DNA of 64,000 nucleotides from an uncultured Persicobacter sp. (lineage in GTDB: Bacteria > Bacteroidota > Bacteroidia > Cytophagales > Cyclobacteriaceae): NCBI GenBank assembly GCA_947498325.1, contig CANMKE010000016.1:1-64000 (forward strand), given 5' to 3'. The first letter of the stretch is position 1, and each line of letters starts with the position of its first letter. A program made the translations under genes and the position numbers. Of this stretch, positions 28,501-35,845 are shown one piece after another. Under the pieces are notes generated by a model. The model had not been told where the DNA came from and ran no database searches. It saw only the letters and a list, made by a program, of their open reading frames with translations.

Positions 28501-28679
28501 GCCCATTCCAGGCCATCAGAGTGGGTGCTTATGGCCGTAACCTGGCCATCTGGGGATTGGATAATCCTCACTTCGACCCAGAAACTGCCGTAACCTCATC
28601 GGGTAACGTTCAGGGGATCGAGGGTGGCGCATTGCCACCAACAGCTACTTTCGGATTCGATGTGTCTGTGAAGTTTTAA
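25533..28679 (+). CDS. SusC/RagA-family TonB-linked outer-membrane protein
   Basis: The 1048-residue form begins at 25533 with the signal peptide MKKSILLTLTLLICGLSAWAQ. A CarboxypepD_reg-like domain follows (QTVSGVVTEAESGESIPGVNV, residues about 20-90), then the TonB plug (TEVVVTALGISRDKASLGYSVQEV; the DGVPLDNSDFN loop; VLKGPSAAALYGARAANGVILITTK) and a 22-strand barrel ending DVSVKF. It imports oligosaccharides or other ligands together with the SusD-like lipoprotein 67 bp downstream. No enzyme or regulator gene sits immediately next to the pair, so the substrate cannot be inferred. Confidence 0.95.
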   Translation: MKKSILLTLTLLICGLSAWAQQTVSGVVTEAESGESIPGVNVIIKGGEGGTITDFDGAYSLTVEEGSTLIFSFIGLAPQEIQVGSQTQIDVALGQDVKQLTEVVVTALGISRDKASLGYSVQEVGGSDLAVAQTPNAMSALSGKVAGVQVSGGSSMGGSSRVLIRGAASISGNNQPLYIVDGVPLDNSDFNDSNTARGAGGYDYGNMAQDINPDDIESMSVLKGPSAAALYGARAANGVILITTKKGSTKQKGIGVDFKTSVTFEKVNWIAKMQNQYGGGSSSEFDTVREHDGYKFVPYYTDESWGPKFNGQQVVHWDGIRGDGTFETREWRATPNDIQSMFDTGVQLQNSIALSGGNEQGSFRLAYTNLTSTGYMPNSEMDRNTFNFSGDYKFTDKLKANASMNYIRTTALGRPMTGYDNGNIVQSSMQWSQRQLDYDRLRDYKNPDGSQRAWNRTSYADGTPAYTDNPYWTRHENYQNDERDRYYGTMGLTYELAEGLNISGKAFYDAYTFRVYERVAVGSQAQSSFGEDFHTNREVNLEAMISYTKQFGEDWNLSTFAGVNRRDNYYRMNSASTVGGLLIPNLYNVTNGRGMLSFAREQQKRVNSVFGSASIGWKNMVYVDATLRNDWSSTLPSAHNSFLYPSITTSFVFSELEAIQNLSWLDFGKVRFGWAQVGNDTDPYRLMTTYANVDDTGADYMMPTTRPNTDLKPETTRSWEVGLEMSMFDNRVTLDATYYTMSTFDQILAVPVSASTGYTFDLLNAGTMRNYGVELALGVDVIRKEDFNWHTDFNFSRNRNQVVELADGIDNYRLASAPFNATVNAFPGSTYGAIMGTDYVYDGNGNRVLVENSEGEMVYAATETPEVLGSILPDFNLGIRNSFRYKNFDASVLIDMQKGGSYFSTSYMFGMYSGMYEETAANGIRETGMILPGVYQNESGEYVQNDRPTSAYTWGKSHFAGPQAQNVFDATYIKLREISIGYTFPNSIIGPFQAIRVGAYGRNLAIWGLDNPHFDPETAVTSSGNVQGIEGGALPPTATFGFDVSVKF

Positions 28680-28685
28680 GCAACA

Positions 28686-28727
28686 GGTGAGGGAGTAACC
28701 ACTGCCTCACCACCCTTATCTTTTTTT
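28686..28727 (+). terminator. Attenuator-like hairpin between susC and susD
   Basis: The arms GGTGAGG and CCTCACC with a 12-base loop are followed 9 bases later by a run of seven T. It lies in the 67-bp gap between susC and susD. It might reduce read-through and tune the relative level of the two proteins or protect mRNA ends. Confidence 0.4.
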
Positions 28728-28746
28728 GAACAAAGACTTTATCAAA

Positions 28747-30396
28747 ATGAAATTATTGAAAAACATAGCTTGTGGCATTGGACTGGCAGCATTAACGCTG
28801 GCAGGGTGTACACAGGATTTCGACAAAATTAACGTCAACCCGAACGAGCCGGAATTGGTGCCTACTTATTCCCTCTTTTACCATGGTACCCGCCAGCTGA
28901 TGAACGATACCCGTGATGAGTGGTTCGGGGCAAGAATCGGGAATATCTGGATGCAGTATTACGGTACGCGTAACTACCAGGATGAGGACCGTTATGTATA
29001 TCGTGAAAGTGTGACCAACGACGTTTGGAAGTCGATCTACCTTTCGCTGAACAACCTGAACCAGATCATTAAAATTGCCGAGCACCCAGATTATTCTTAT
29101 GATTATGCGGAAGTGTACGGCAATGCCAACAACCAGGTGCAGGCTGCCCGTGTGATGAAGGCCTTTACTTTTCAGCTGACAGCAGATACTTTCGGTGCAG
29201 TTCCTTACGAATCGTACAGTGGCGAAAGCGAAAACTTTCAGGCACTCGGAGGCTCCATGTTCCCAAAATATGCACCTTCTGTAGAGATTTATGCGGATAT
29301 GCTGGAAGATCTTAAAGCCGCTGCCGGGGAGATTGATGAGTCGAAGCCTGTATTTTCTGATTATGATCTGATTTACAGTGGGAATGCAACCTACTGGAAA
29401 AAATTGGCCAACTCTTTACGTTTGCGTATTGCTGTTCGTGTGAAAAATGTACCTGAATTGGCAGATGTAGCCATGGCGCATATCAACGAACTGAAAAGTA
29501 ATCCTGCGGAGTTGATTGCCGCAACAAACGAAGGGGCTTTCTATCATTTTGAAGCCAACGACATTAAAGGGGCACCAATGTACAAGTCGTACTTTGTGAA
29601 TAACCGTGTCGATTTCATGTTGTCGAAACACTTTGTAGACGTACTGAAAGGGGAATTATCGAAGCCTGACGGCGCCTCTTACAATAACCCATTCGAAGGC
29701 ATCGTTGATCCTCGTTTGTATGCCTATGCAACACCAGGAAATTATGAAGAGCGTAACATGTTGCTTTCTGATGCTTTGGCGCAGATTAAGGCCAAAGAAG
29801 TGGAGCCAGGCGAATTGCAAGATTATATCGGTATTCCTGTAGGGGTAAGCGATAATTTGGCGCAGCAGGTAGGGCAGTATGCTTCATTGCCAGGCCAAAA
29901 CAGCTTGCAGGTGGATTACCTTGAGCCTTTGATGACTTATGCTGAAGTTGCTTTCTTGCTTTCAGAAGTTAATAATTTTGATGCAGACTATTACGAAAAG
30001 GGTATCCGTTCTTCTATGGAACAATGGGGTGTTCCTGCGGATATGGCCAACGATTACATCAACGCTTTGCCGACAACGGTAGACCTTGAGGCGGTCATTA
30101 CTCAGAAATATTTATCCTTATTCACGCAAAGTCACGAAGCATGGGCAGAGTACAGACGTACAGGATTCCCTCGTACATTGTACTTGCCAGGAGAGATTTC
30201 TTATATCGAAGTGGCAGAGGATGGCTCAACAATTGAACACCCATTTGCGCCACGTTTGGCAGGTCAGGATGTTGTTCCTACCCGTATGAGATACCCATTG
30301 GATGAGTTTGACCTGAACGGTGCAAACTACACACAAGCCATTGAAGACCTTGGAGCAAACAACATGTTGGTGCCATTGATCTGGGCGAAGAAATAA
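28747..30396 (+). CDS. SusD/RagB-family lipoprotein (SusD-like_2)
   Basis: A 549-residue outer-membrane lipoprotein. The lipobox LTLAGC puts the lipid at Cys21, followed by the family opening TQDFDKINVNPNEPE typical of the SusD-like_2 group. TPR-like helices are visible, for instance ARVMKAFTFQLTADTFGAVPY and YLEPLMTYAEVAFLLSE, and the C-terminal part ends in TRMRYPLDEFDLNGANY. It acts as the lid of the SusC barrel and binds the ligand. The start at 28747 is chosen because the signal sequence begins there. A terminator follows at 30426-30457. Confidence 0.93.
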   Translation: MKLLKNIACGIGLAALTLAGCTQDFDKINVNPNEPELVPTYSLFYHGTRQLMNDTRDEWFGARIGNIWMQYYGTRNYQDEDRYVYRESVTNDVWKSIYLSLNNLNQIIKIAEHPDYSYDYAEVYGNANNQVQAARVMKAFTFQLTADTFGAVPYESYSGESENFQALGGSMFPKYAPSVEIYADMLEDLKAAAGEIDESKPVFSDYDLIYSGNATYWKKLANSLRLRIAVRVKNVPELADVAMAHINELKSNPAELIAATNEGAFYHFEANDIKGAPMYKSYFVNNRVDFMLSKHFVDVLKGELSKPDGASYNNPFEGIVDPRLYAYATPGNYEERNMLLSDALAQIKAKEVEPGELQDYIGIPVGVSDNLAQQVGQYASLPGQNSLQVDYLEPLMTYAEVAFLLSEVNNFDADYYEKGIRSSMEQWGVPADMANDYINALPTTVDLEAVITQKYLSLFTQSHEAWAEYRRTGFPRTLYLPGEISYIEVAEDGSTIEHPFAPRLAGQDVVPTRMRYPLDEFDLNGANYTQAIEDLGANNMLVPLIWAKK

Positions 30397-30425
30397 TCAA
30401 TAACCCAACCACTATACATCACAAA

Positions 30426-30457
30426 AAGAAGCACCCAACCAGTGCTTCTTTTTTTTG
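30426..30457 (+). terminator. Terminator of the first SusC/SusD operon
   Basis: The arms AAGAAGCAC and GTGCTTCTT with a 7-base loop are followed by a run of eight T in total. It sits 29 bp after the susD-like stop. Confidence 0.88.
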
Positions 30458-30534
30458 TCCCTAATTTTAAGGCCATTCCTCTGCGGACCTTCGGCCATAG
30501 GGTCATGGAAATTCAGGCACTTTTACCCATTGGC

Positions 30535-30894
30535 TTAGCTATTATAGTAGAAACGTTCCTGAATAATTTGGCCATCCTGCCATTTTTGTACCGCCACTTC
30601 TGCCATTTTCAGGCGTTCGCCCTGCTGATTGGTCAAATCCGTCCAGCTTTCCACCATCGTGATGTTCTGCTGCTCATCCGCCGTAATGGCATCGACGCCC
30701 CCGTCATGCATTTCCTTGACAAAGTTGTTTTGCCAGTCCTCAAGGGCCTTGCGCTGGGCATCTTTTCCCTGACGGACCTCCCCCGTGGCTTCAATAATTT
30801 TACAGTCCTGGTGGTAGTGCTTCTCAAAGGCATCCATCATTTTGCCTTGCGCCATCATATCGTAAAGCTCTTTGGCTTTTGCTAAATTACTCAT
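30535..30894 (-). CDS. SnoaL-like/NTF2-fold protein
   Basis: A 119-residue cytoplasmic protein with the cone-shaped NTF2-like fold of the SnoaL group. An N-terminal helix (NLAKAKELYDMMAQGKMMDAFEKHYHQDCKIIEATGE) is followed by a beta sheet with RKALEDWQNNFVKEMHDGGV and NITMVESWTDLTNQQGER, and the closing QKWQDGQIIQERFYYNS. Such proteins are enzymes (isomerases or cyclases) or ligand binders. No clear catalytic Asp or His pair can be assigned. It is convergent with the susD-like gene. Confidence 0.78.
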   Translation of the reverse strand: MSNLAKAKELYDMMAQGKMMDAFEKHYHQDCKIIEATGEVRQGKDAQRKALEDWQNNFVKEMHDGGVDAITADEQQNITMVESWTDLTNQQGERLKMAEVAVQKWQDGQIIQERFYYNS

Positions 30895-31079
30895 CTGCTT
30901 GATCTTTGATTACAGCAGATGAACCACAACGGAGGCTTAAATGTTAAGCTGATTTTTTACGGTTATTATTGTGAAAATTATAGGTGGAATAAATCGACAA
31001 TTACAATATTTCATATATATTGAGCCCCACAGGAATACTCGCTGCTGATGGTCAGCCGCAGGGATATTTTTTTTTATTT

Positions 31080-32573
31080 ATGCCTCAAAGAAATCAACGA
31101 TTCATCAAGCTGTTTTTACTGGGCTTGCGTGAATTCTTCGCCTATAACCGATTGGTTTTTCACCGCATCATGAACCTGGCGGCGGATACCGACTATATTG
31201 GAACCATCAAAGGAATCAAGGATGGGGTGGTGCTCGAGGGCTCCAACCTCTGGATTCTGATCTGTTCCACCATCATTGCCTGTATTGGTCTGGACACCAA
31301 CTCCCCGGCAGTAATTATTGGTGCCATGCTCATTTCCCCACTGATGTCGCCCATTCTCGGGATCGGCCTGTCGATGGGGATTAATGACCGGGAGTACCTG
31401 ATAAAATCTGGGCGTAACTTTATGGTGGCCATTGGCCTGAGCCTGTTGGTGGCCGTAATTTATTTCAAGGTTTCGCCTTTTGGGGAACTCACCGACGAGA
31501 TGAAAGCCCGCACCGCCCCGACTATCCTCGATGCTTTTGTGGCCTTCTTTGGTGGGCTCGCTGGCATTATTGCGGGCTCCCGCACCGACAAGACCAATGC
31601 CATTCCAGGCGTGGCTATTGCTACGGCCTTAATGCCGCCATTGTGTACCGCAGGTTATGGGATTGCCACCCTGCAGTTCAATGTGTTTGGTGGGGCATTT
31701 TACCTGTTTTTTATCAATGCGGTACTGATCAGCCTATCGACCTACGCCATTGTGCGGATGCTTCATTTTCCTCATGTTGAAACCCCCGACGAAGAAAAGT
31801 CCGTGCGGTCCAAACGCTGGGGGATTGTCATTTTGGTATTGTTGCTGATCCCCAGTATTGTGTATCTTTTTGCCTCTGTAAAAAGAATTACGGAACGTAA
31901 ACTGATTGAGAACTTTATTTCCAGCTACATTCATGGCGACCTCAATAAAGGGGTGCAGTGGTCCGAAAAGCGGGACACCCTCAATGTCCTTAACCTGAAG
32001 GTCTATTATTTTGGAACCTATATTACAGAGGATTCTGTTCGGCAGCTTGAAAGTAACCTGATTGAGGAATATGATGAATCGATTGTATTGGCCATGACGG
32101 CACCAAAAAAAGCGGTGCTCGAACTTATTCCGACAGATTCGCCCCCCGATCAAGAACAGGCGCAAATGAAACAGCAGTTGGTGATTTTTAATTCAAAAAT
32201 GACCATCCTGCAACAGCGCTTTGATGCAGAATTAAAAAAGAGTAACCTCGCTTTGGTTAATCAGCTCAGCGCTAACGATAGCCTGCAGAAAAGCCTGGTG
32301 TTTTTACAGAATGACAGCATCCCGTTCCATGAAATTTCCAAAACGGCCAAAGTCATCTTTCCCGAGCTGAAAAGCCTCTCCGTAGGAAAAATCAGCACTT
32401 CGGATTTTAGTGAAAAACAGCCAAAACAAACCGTATTGGCTACTTTCAGGTGGGATTATAATCAGCCGCAGTATATAAAAGAAAGGAAAAGAAATCGAAA
32501 AAGGCTACAGCGATTTCTCGAAGCCAAGACCAAAGTAAAGGTGCGTATGGTGGAAGATCAATCGGTAGATTAA
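31080..32573 (+). CDS. DUF389 membrane protein
   Basis: This 497-residue protein fits the DUF389 family (TIGR00341). The N-terminal half holds about six membrane segments, among them GSNLWILICSTIIACIGL, SPAVIIGAMLISPLMSPILGIGLSMGI, LLVAVIYF, AFVAFFGGLAGIIAG and AIPGVAIATALMPPLCTAGYGIATL. A further segment, GIVILVLLLIPSIVYLFASV, leads to a soluble C-terminal domain (about 290-490) with a coiled-coil stretch. Function of the family is unknown. The ATG at 31080 (MPQRNQRF) is preferred; the upstream start at 31020 adds a non-conserved tail. Confidence 0.85.
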   Translation: MPQRNQRFIKLFLLGLREFFAYNRLVFHRIMNLAADTDYIGTIKGIKDGVVLEGSNLWILICSTIIACIGLDTNSPAVIIGAMLISPLMSPILGIGLSMGINDREYLIKSGRNFMVAIGLSLLVAVIYFKVSPFGELTDEMKARTAPTILDAFVAFFGGLAGIIAGSRTDKTNAIPGVAIATALMPPLCTAGYGIATLQFNVFGGAFYLFFINAVLISLSTYAIVRMLHFPHVETPDEEKSVRSKRWGIVILVLLLIPSIVYLFASVKRITERKLIENFISSYIHGDLNKGVQWSEKRDTLNVLNLKVYYFGTYITEDSVRQLESNLIEEYDESIVLAMTAPKKAVLELIPTDSPPDQEQAQMKQQLVIFNSKMTILQQRFDAELKKSNLALVNQLSANDSLQKSLVFLQNDSIPFHEISKTAKVIFPELKSLSVGKISTSDFSEKQPKQTVLATFRWDYNQPQYIKERKRNRKRLQRFLEAKTKVKVRMVEDQSVD

Positions 32574-32721
32574 CATTTTCAGGGACGTTATGCTATATTT
32601 ATTGTTAAGCTATTGAAAATTATTAGTTTAGCGGGTAATCGTGAGTGCACGTTTTTTAGTGAAGACAGGATTTACGATCTTTATACCTGCGAAATCAGCA
32701 CCTACTATTAAGATATAATAA

Positions 32722-35067
32722 ATGACGCCAAATATACGAAATGGAATCAGCCATGCGCTGCTGTTCATTTTAGTCCTGCTTTGTTCCTGCGAGCAAACCG
32801 AAACCAAAAAGCACCCGCGAGTGAGTCCTACACCTAAAGGGATTTCCACTTTTCTGTTGGATAAACTGACCGTTGATATTCCTTATTCCGAGAGTCGGCC
32901 GTTCTTCTTTACCAATAAATCCGGTGATTTTTTCTTTGGGCAGACCCAGAAAATCGACCAAAAAAATTATGCCCTTTATGCGGGATGGCATGTCGGAAAA
33001 CAGATCGTATTGCGCGATTATCAGCTGTATGCTGATGGCCGTAGCCTGGTGAAGGTGAAGCGACAAACGGAATTGCGTCCGCACGAATTGGTGAGGATGC
33101 ACCATGCGGGCAAGGAGGTTTTCCACCTTTTTGATCAGCATTCCGTTTTGGCGATCGATTTTACCCCAAAATCAACGGTGGTAAAAAATACCCTCGGGAT
33201 TTCCGTGCTTGGGCAAAGGCACGGCGAGCTGATCTTTGATCAGCAGCATAACGCCATCGTTTATCAGACCATCACTGAAAATGGTTTTGTGGCGGTAGGC
33301 GAGCGAAAAAATCAGCCTGCCAAATTTGTTGGTGGCCGCCTGGAAGTACCTAAAGGGAAGGTGGAGTTTCTTATTGCCTATGGAAAAAACAAGCAAGAGG
33401 CATTGACCCTCTTGGACAAGGCAAGGAAAAATGCCAAAACATGGAAAAATGAACGAGAAAACCGTTTGCTGAATTTCCTGAGAACCAATGCCATGCACTC
33501 CTCCAGTCCGACTTTCAATGCGGATATGCAATGGATTCACCTGAATATGGATGCCATGCTGATTAACCACGGGAAGCAGGCGAGCCTGATGACCGGTATT
33601 CCGTATGCGAACAGGAATTTGAGTGAGGATTGTTTCTCCAGCTTTACAGGGGCAATTCTCGTTACGGGTGAATTTGAGGTCGCCAAGCAAATATTAATCA
33701 ACTTCAGTAATTACCAAGACCGTGACCCTGCATCCAAAACTTATGGGGCAATCCCTAATGAGGTGATCGATGGGCGTCCCGTTTACAGTGCACCGGCCGC
33801 AAGCCTGCAATTCATCAGTGCTTTATGGCATTACCTGAAGTATTCTGGCGACATGAGCCTGCTCGATCAGCTTTACCCTCATGTAAAACTGATTTTGGAT
33901 GGCCTTGAGCATCAGGGTAAAATTGATGCAAAAGGGTATTTGCTTCATCAGGACAACCAAACCTGGATGAGTGGCCTTGATATTGAAGGGAAGTTCATTT
34001 TTGTGCCGCGCGGCAACAGGGCGGTGGAAGTGGAGGCTTCCTGGTACGATGCCTTGTGCTTCAGTGCAGAAATGGCCGCTTTAACAGCACATACAGACGA
34101 TCAAGGGAAATGGCATAACCTGAGTGAAAAGATGGTTTATCACTTCCGAAAGGATTTTACGGGGCTGCCAAGTCAGGGCTTAGCCGATCATGTTGATATT
34201 AATGGCAGCAGGGATTTCACCTTCCGCTGTAATCAGCTTATGGGCTTACATTTGTTGAAGGACGGCTATAAAGCCAACGAAATTCTGGAGCATATCTGGT
34301 CTAAACTGGTCTATCCTTTTGGGGTTTCGACGATTGCCAAATCGGAAAAAGATTTTGTGGCCGATTATCCTGTGAAGTCCATCCGACAAGGACGTGTACT
34401 GGCAGATTTCAACGGACAAACCTGGCCTCGTGTAACGGGGGTAGCCATGAAACAAATGCTTGAAGTGGGCCAACTCGGCAGGGCTTTCCGATTGTTTGAA
34501 AATATCAACCGGCTGGCAATGGACCGCACCGTAATCGGTGGTGTGGGCGAGATGGCGGAAACCAATACGGTAGGTGATCGTGCTTTGCCAACCATGCATG
34601 GCGCCCTGATTCAGTCTAATGCCAATGCGGAACAACTGAGAATCTGGAGTGAGTATTTCCTTGGTGTACTTCCGGAACTTCAGGAAAAACGCGTGATTCT
34701 TGCACCTCGCATTCCATTGAAATTTGACTATATCGATACGCAGTTTAGGCTGGGCAAAAAGTTGTGCCTGTTTTCTTACCGAAGAAATGAGAATGAACAG
34801 GAATATACTTATGACTTGAAAGGCTTTAAGGGTAAAATCACCTTCAATGACCTCAGGTATCCTGATCAGACCATTAATATCAATGGTGATGAGCAATCAC
34901 TGATCATCGTGACCAACAATGAGGAAATGCGGGTGGCTTTGCAGAAAGGGGACGATGATCCTGTAAATATTACCAGCGTGAGTTATAGTGCAGAAAATAT
35001 GAAGGCGAAAAAACTGGCGGAGGCCAGTCAGATTTTTGCGGAAACAGATTTTGTGACAGAACAATAA
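32722..35067 (+). CDS. Glycogen-debranching-like (GDE_C/six-hairpin) lipoprotein
   Basis: This is a 781-residue protein with a signal peptide and a likely lipid anchor (LVLLCSC, Cys21 or Cys23). The N-terminal part (about 40-230) is a beta sandwich. The C-terminal (alpha/alpha)6 barrel resembles amylo-alpha-1,6-glucosidase (GDE_C, GH133 type) with TWMSGLDIEGKFIFVPRGNRAVEVEASWYDAL (414-445) where the family has TWMDA...TPR.GKAVEINALWYNAL. The family Asp of TWMD is Ser417, and the NSVDASLWF Asp corresponds to SAPAASLQF. This argues for a different substrate or loss of activity. A periplasmic lipoprotein location also differs from cytosolic debranching enzymes. It lies between a DUF389 gene and a two-gene sensor locus. 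Confidence 0.72.
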   Translation: MTPNIRNGISHALLFILVLLCSCEQTETKKHPRVSPTPKGISTFLLDKLTVDIPYSESRPFFFTNKSGDFFFGQTQKIDQKNYALYAGWHVGKQIVLRDYQLYADGRSLVKVKRQTELRPHELVRMHHAGKEVFHLFDQHSVLAIDFTPKSTVVKNTLGISVLGQRHGELIFDQQHNAIVYQTITENGFVAVGERKNQPAKFVGGRLEVPKGKVEFLIAYGKNKQEALTLLDKARKNAKTWKNERENRLLNFLRTNAMHSSSPTFNADMQWIHLNMDAMLINHGKQASLMTGIPYANRNLSEDCFSSFTGAILVTGEFEVAKQILINFSNYQDRDPASKTYGAIPNEVIDGRPVYSAPAASLQFISALWHYLKYSGDMSLLDQLYPHVKLILDGLEHQGKIDAKGYLLHQDNQTWMSGLDIEGKFIFVPRGNRAVEVEASWYDALCFSAEMAALTAHTDDQGKWHNLSEKMVYHFRKDFTGLPSQGLADHVDINGSRDFTFRCNQLMGLHLLKDGYKANEILEHIWSKLVYPFGVSTIAKSEKDFVADYPVKSIRQGRVLADFNGQTWPRVTGVAMKQMLEVGQLGRAFRLFENINRLAMDRTVIGGVGEMAETNTVGDRALPTMHGALIQSNANAEQLRIWSEYFLGVLPELQEKRVILAPRIPLKFDYIDTQFRLGKKLCLFSYRRNENEQEYTYDLKGFKGKITFNDLRYPDQTININGDEQSLIIVTNNEEMRVALQKGDDDPVNITSVSYSAENMKAKKLAEASQIFAETDFVTEQ

Positions 35068-35169
35068 TAAAGTGGCTGATCATCAGTAGTTTTGAGAAGG
35101 TCAGCACATAAATTCATTTGCCCAGCTTTTCAGTGTGTTCATTGATTGCTCGGTGCGAAAAAATTCATG

Positions 35170-35201
35170 AAGGGGGATGCCAGCAGGTGTTCCCCTTTTT
35201 T
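35170..35201 (+). terminator. Terminator after the GDE-like gene
   Basis: AAGGGG and CCCCTT arms enclose a loop of about 16 bases, then TTTTTT follows. The stop codon is about 100 bp upstream. Part of the gap 35068-35407, in which no gene was seen. Confidence 0.6.
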
Positions 35202-35407
35202 GTGGGGTTAAAAATGGGTGTTCCGTGGCGGAATATTACATTGGTAAATGTTTTCTGATGGCGTGACATAAGGGGGAAGGCCGATGCGGAAGGATTTTGA
35301 TGTAATATTTATCAGTAATAGGTGAATTTCCTTACGTGTTGAACAGGACGCTCTGCGGACTAAGAAGTGGTAGTTTCGTTATAAAGCCAAATAATAATGA
35401 CTGACTT

Positions 35408-35839
35408 ATGAAAAAGAAACTTACGCTTTCCACTTTTTTTGTTGCCAGCATTGGGGCAATGTTTTTATTTTTAATACCTGCCACGCCAGAAATTACCATT
35501 TGTAAAGCTGAAGTGGGCTTGAGTGGTGGTGTGCTTAATGGGATTTTGGGCAGCCTTGAATTACCCTTTCTTTTGATTGCCGTTGTGTTCAGTTTTTTGA
35601 CGGCCAACCGCTTGAAAGGCGGAAAATTTGGCACCGGGATGCAGTTTATGGCCTGGGGCTTTTTGGTCATGGCTGTGGGGCATTTGCATATGCAGATCGA
35701 TCATTTCTATGGCTTCAACCTGTTCAATACCTTGCTTGGTGAAGTCGCAGGGAGTATTGCCTGGTTTGTGGCACTGATCATCACCTGGGGCCTTTCTTCT
35801 ACGGGCTTTTATAAAATTTATCATGCAAGTAAAATGTAA
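35408..35839 (+). CDS. Small four-helix membrane protein, partner of the hybrid kinase
   Basis: I do not recognise a named family. The 143-residue protein has four membrane segments at about 7-25, 40-65, 77-97 and 108-132. Between helices three and four lies HLHMQIDHFYGFN, with three histidines in a row pattern that could bind a metal or heme. It ends 6 bp before the start of a hybrid histidine kinase that has no membrane segment of its own, so the two are probably translated together. I infer that it anchors or feeds the kinase. The short extracellular loops argue against a large sensor domain. Confidence 0.65.
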   Translation: MKKKLTLSTFFVASIGAMFLFLIPATPEITICKAEVGLSGGVLNGILGSLELPFLLIAVVFSFLTANRLKGGKFGTGMQFMAWGFLVMAVGHLHMQIDHFYGFNLFNTLLGEVAGSIAWFVALIITWGLSSTGFYKIYHASKM

Positions 35840-35845
35840 TTTGCT

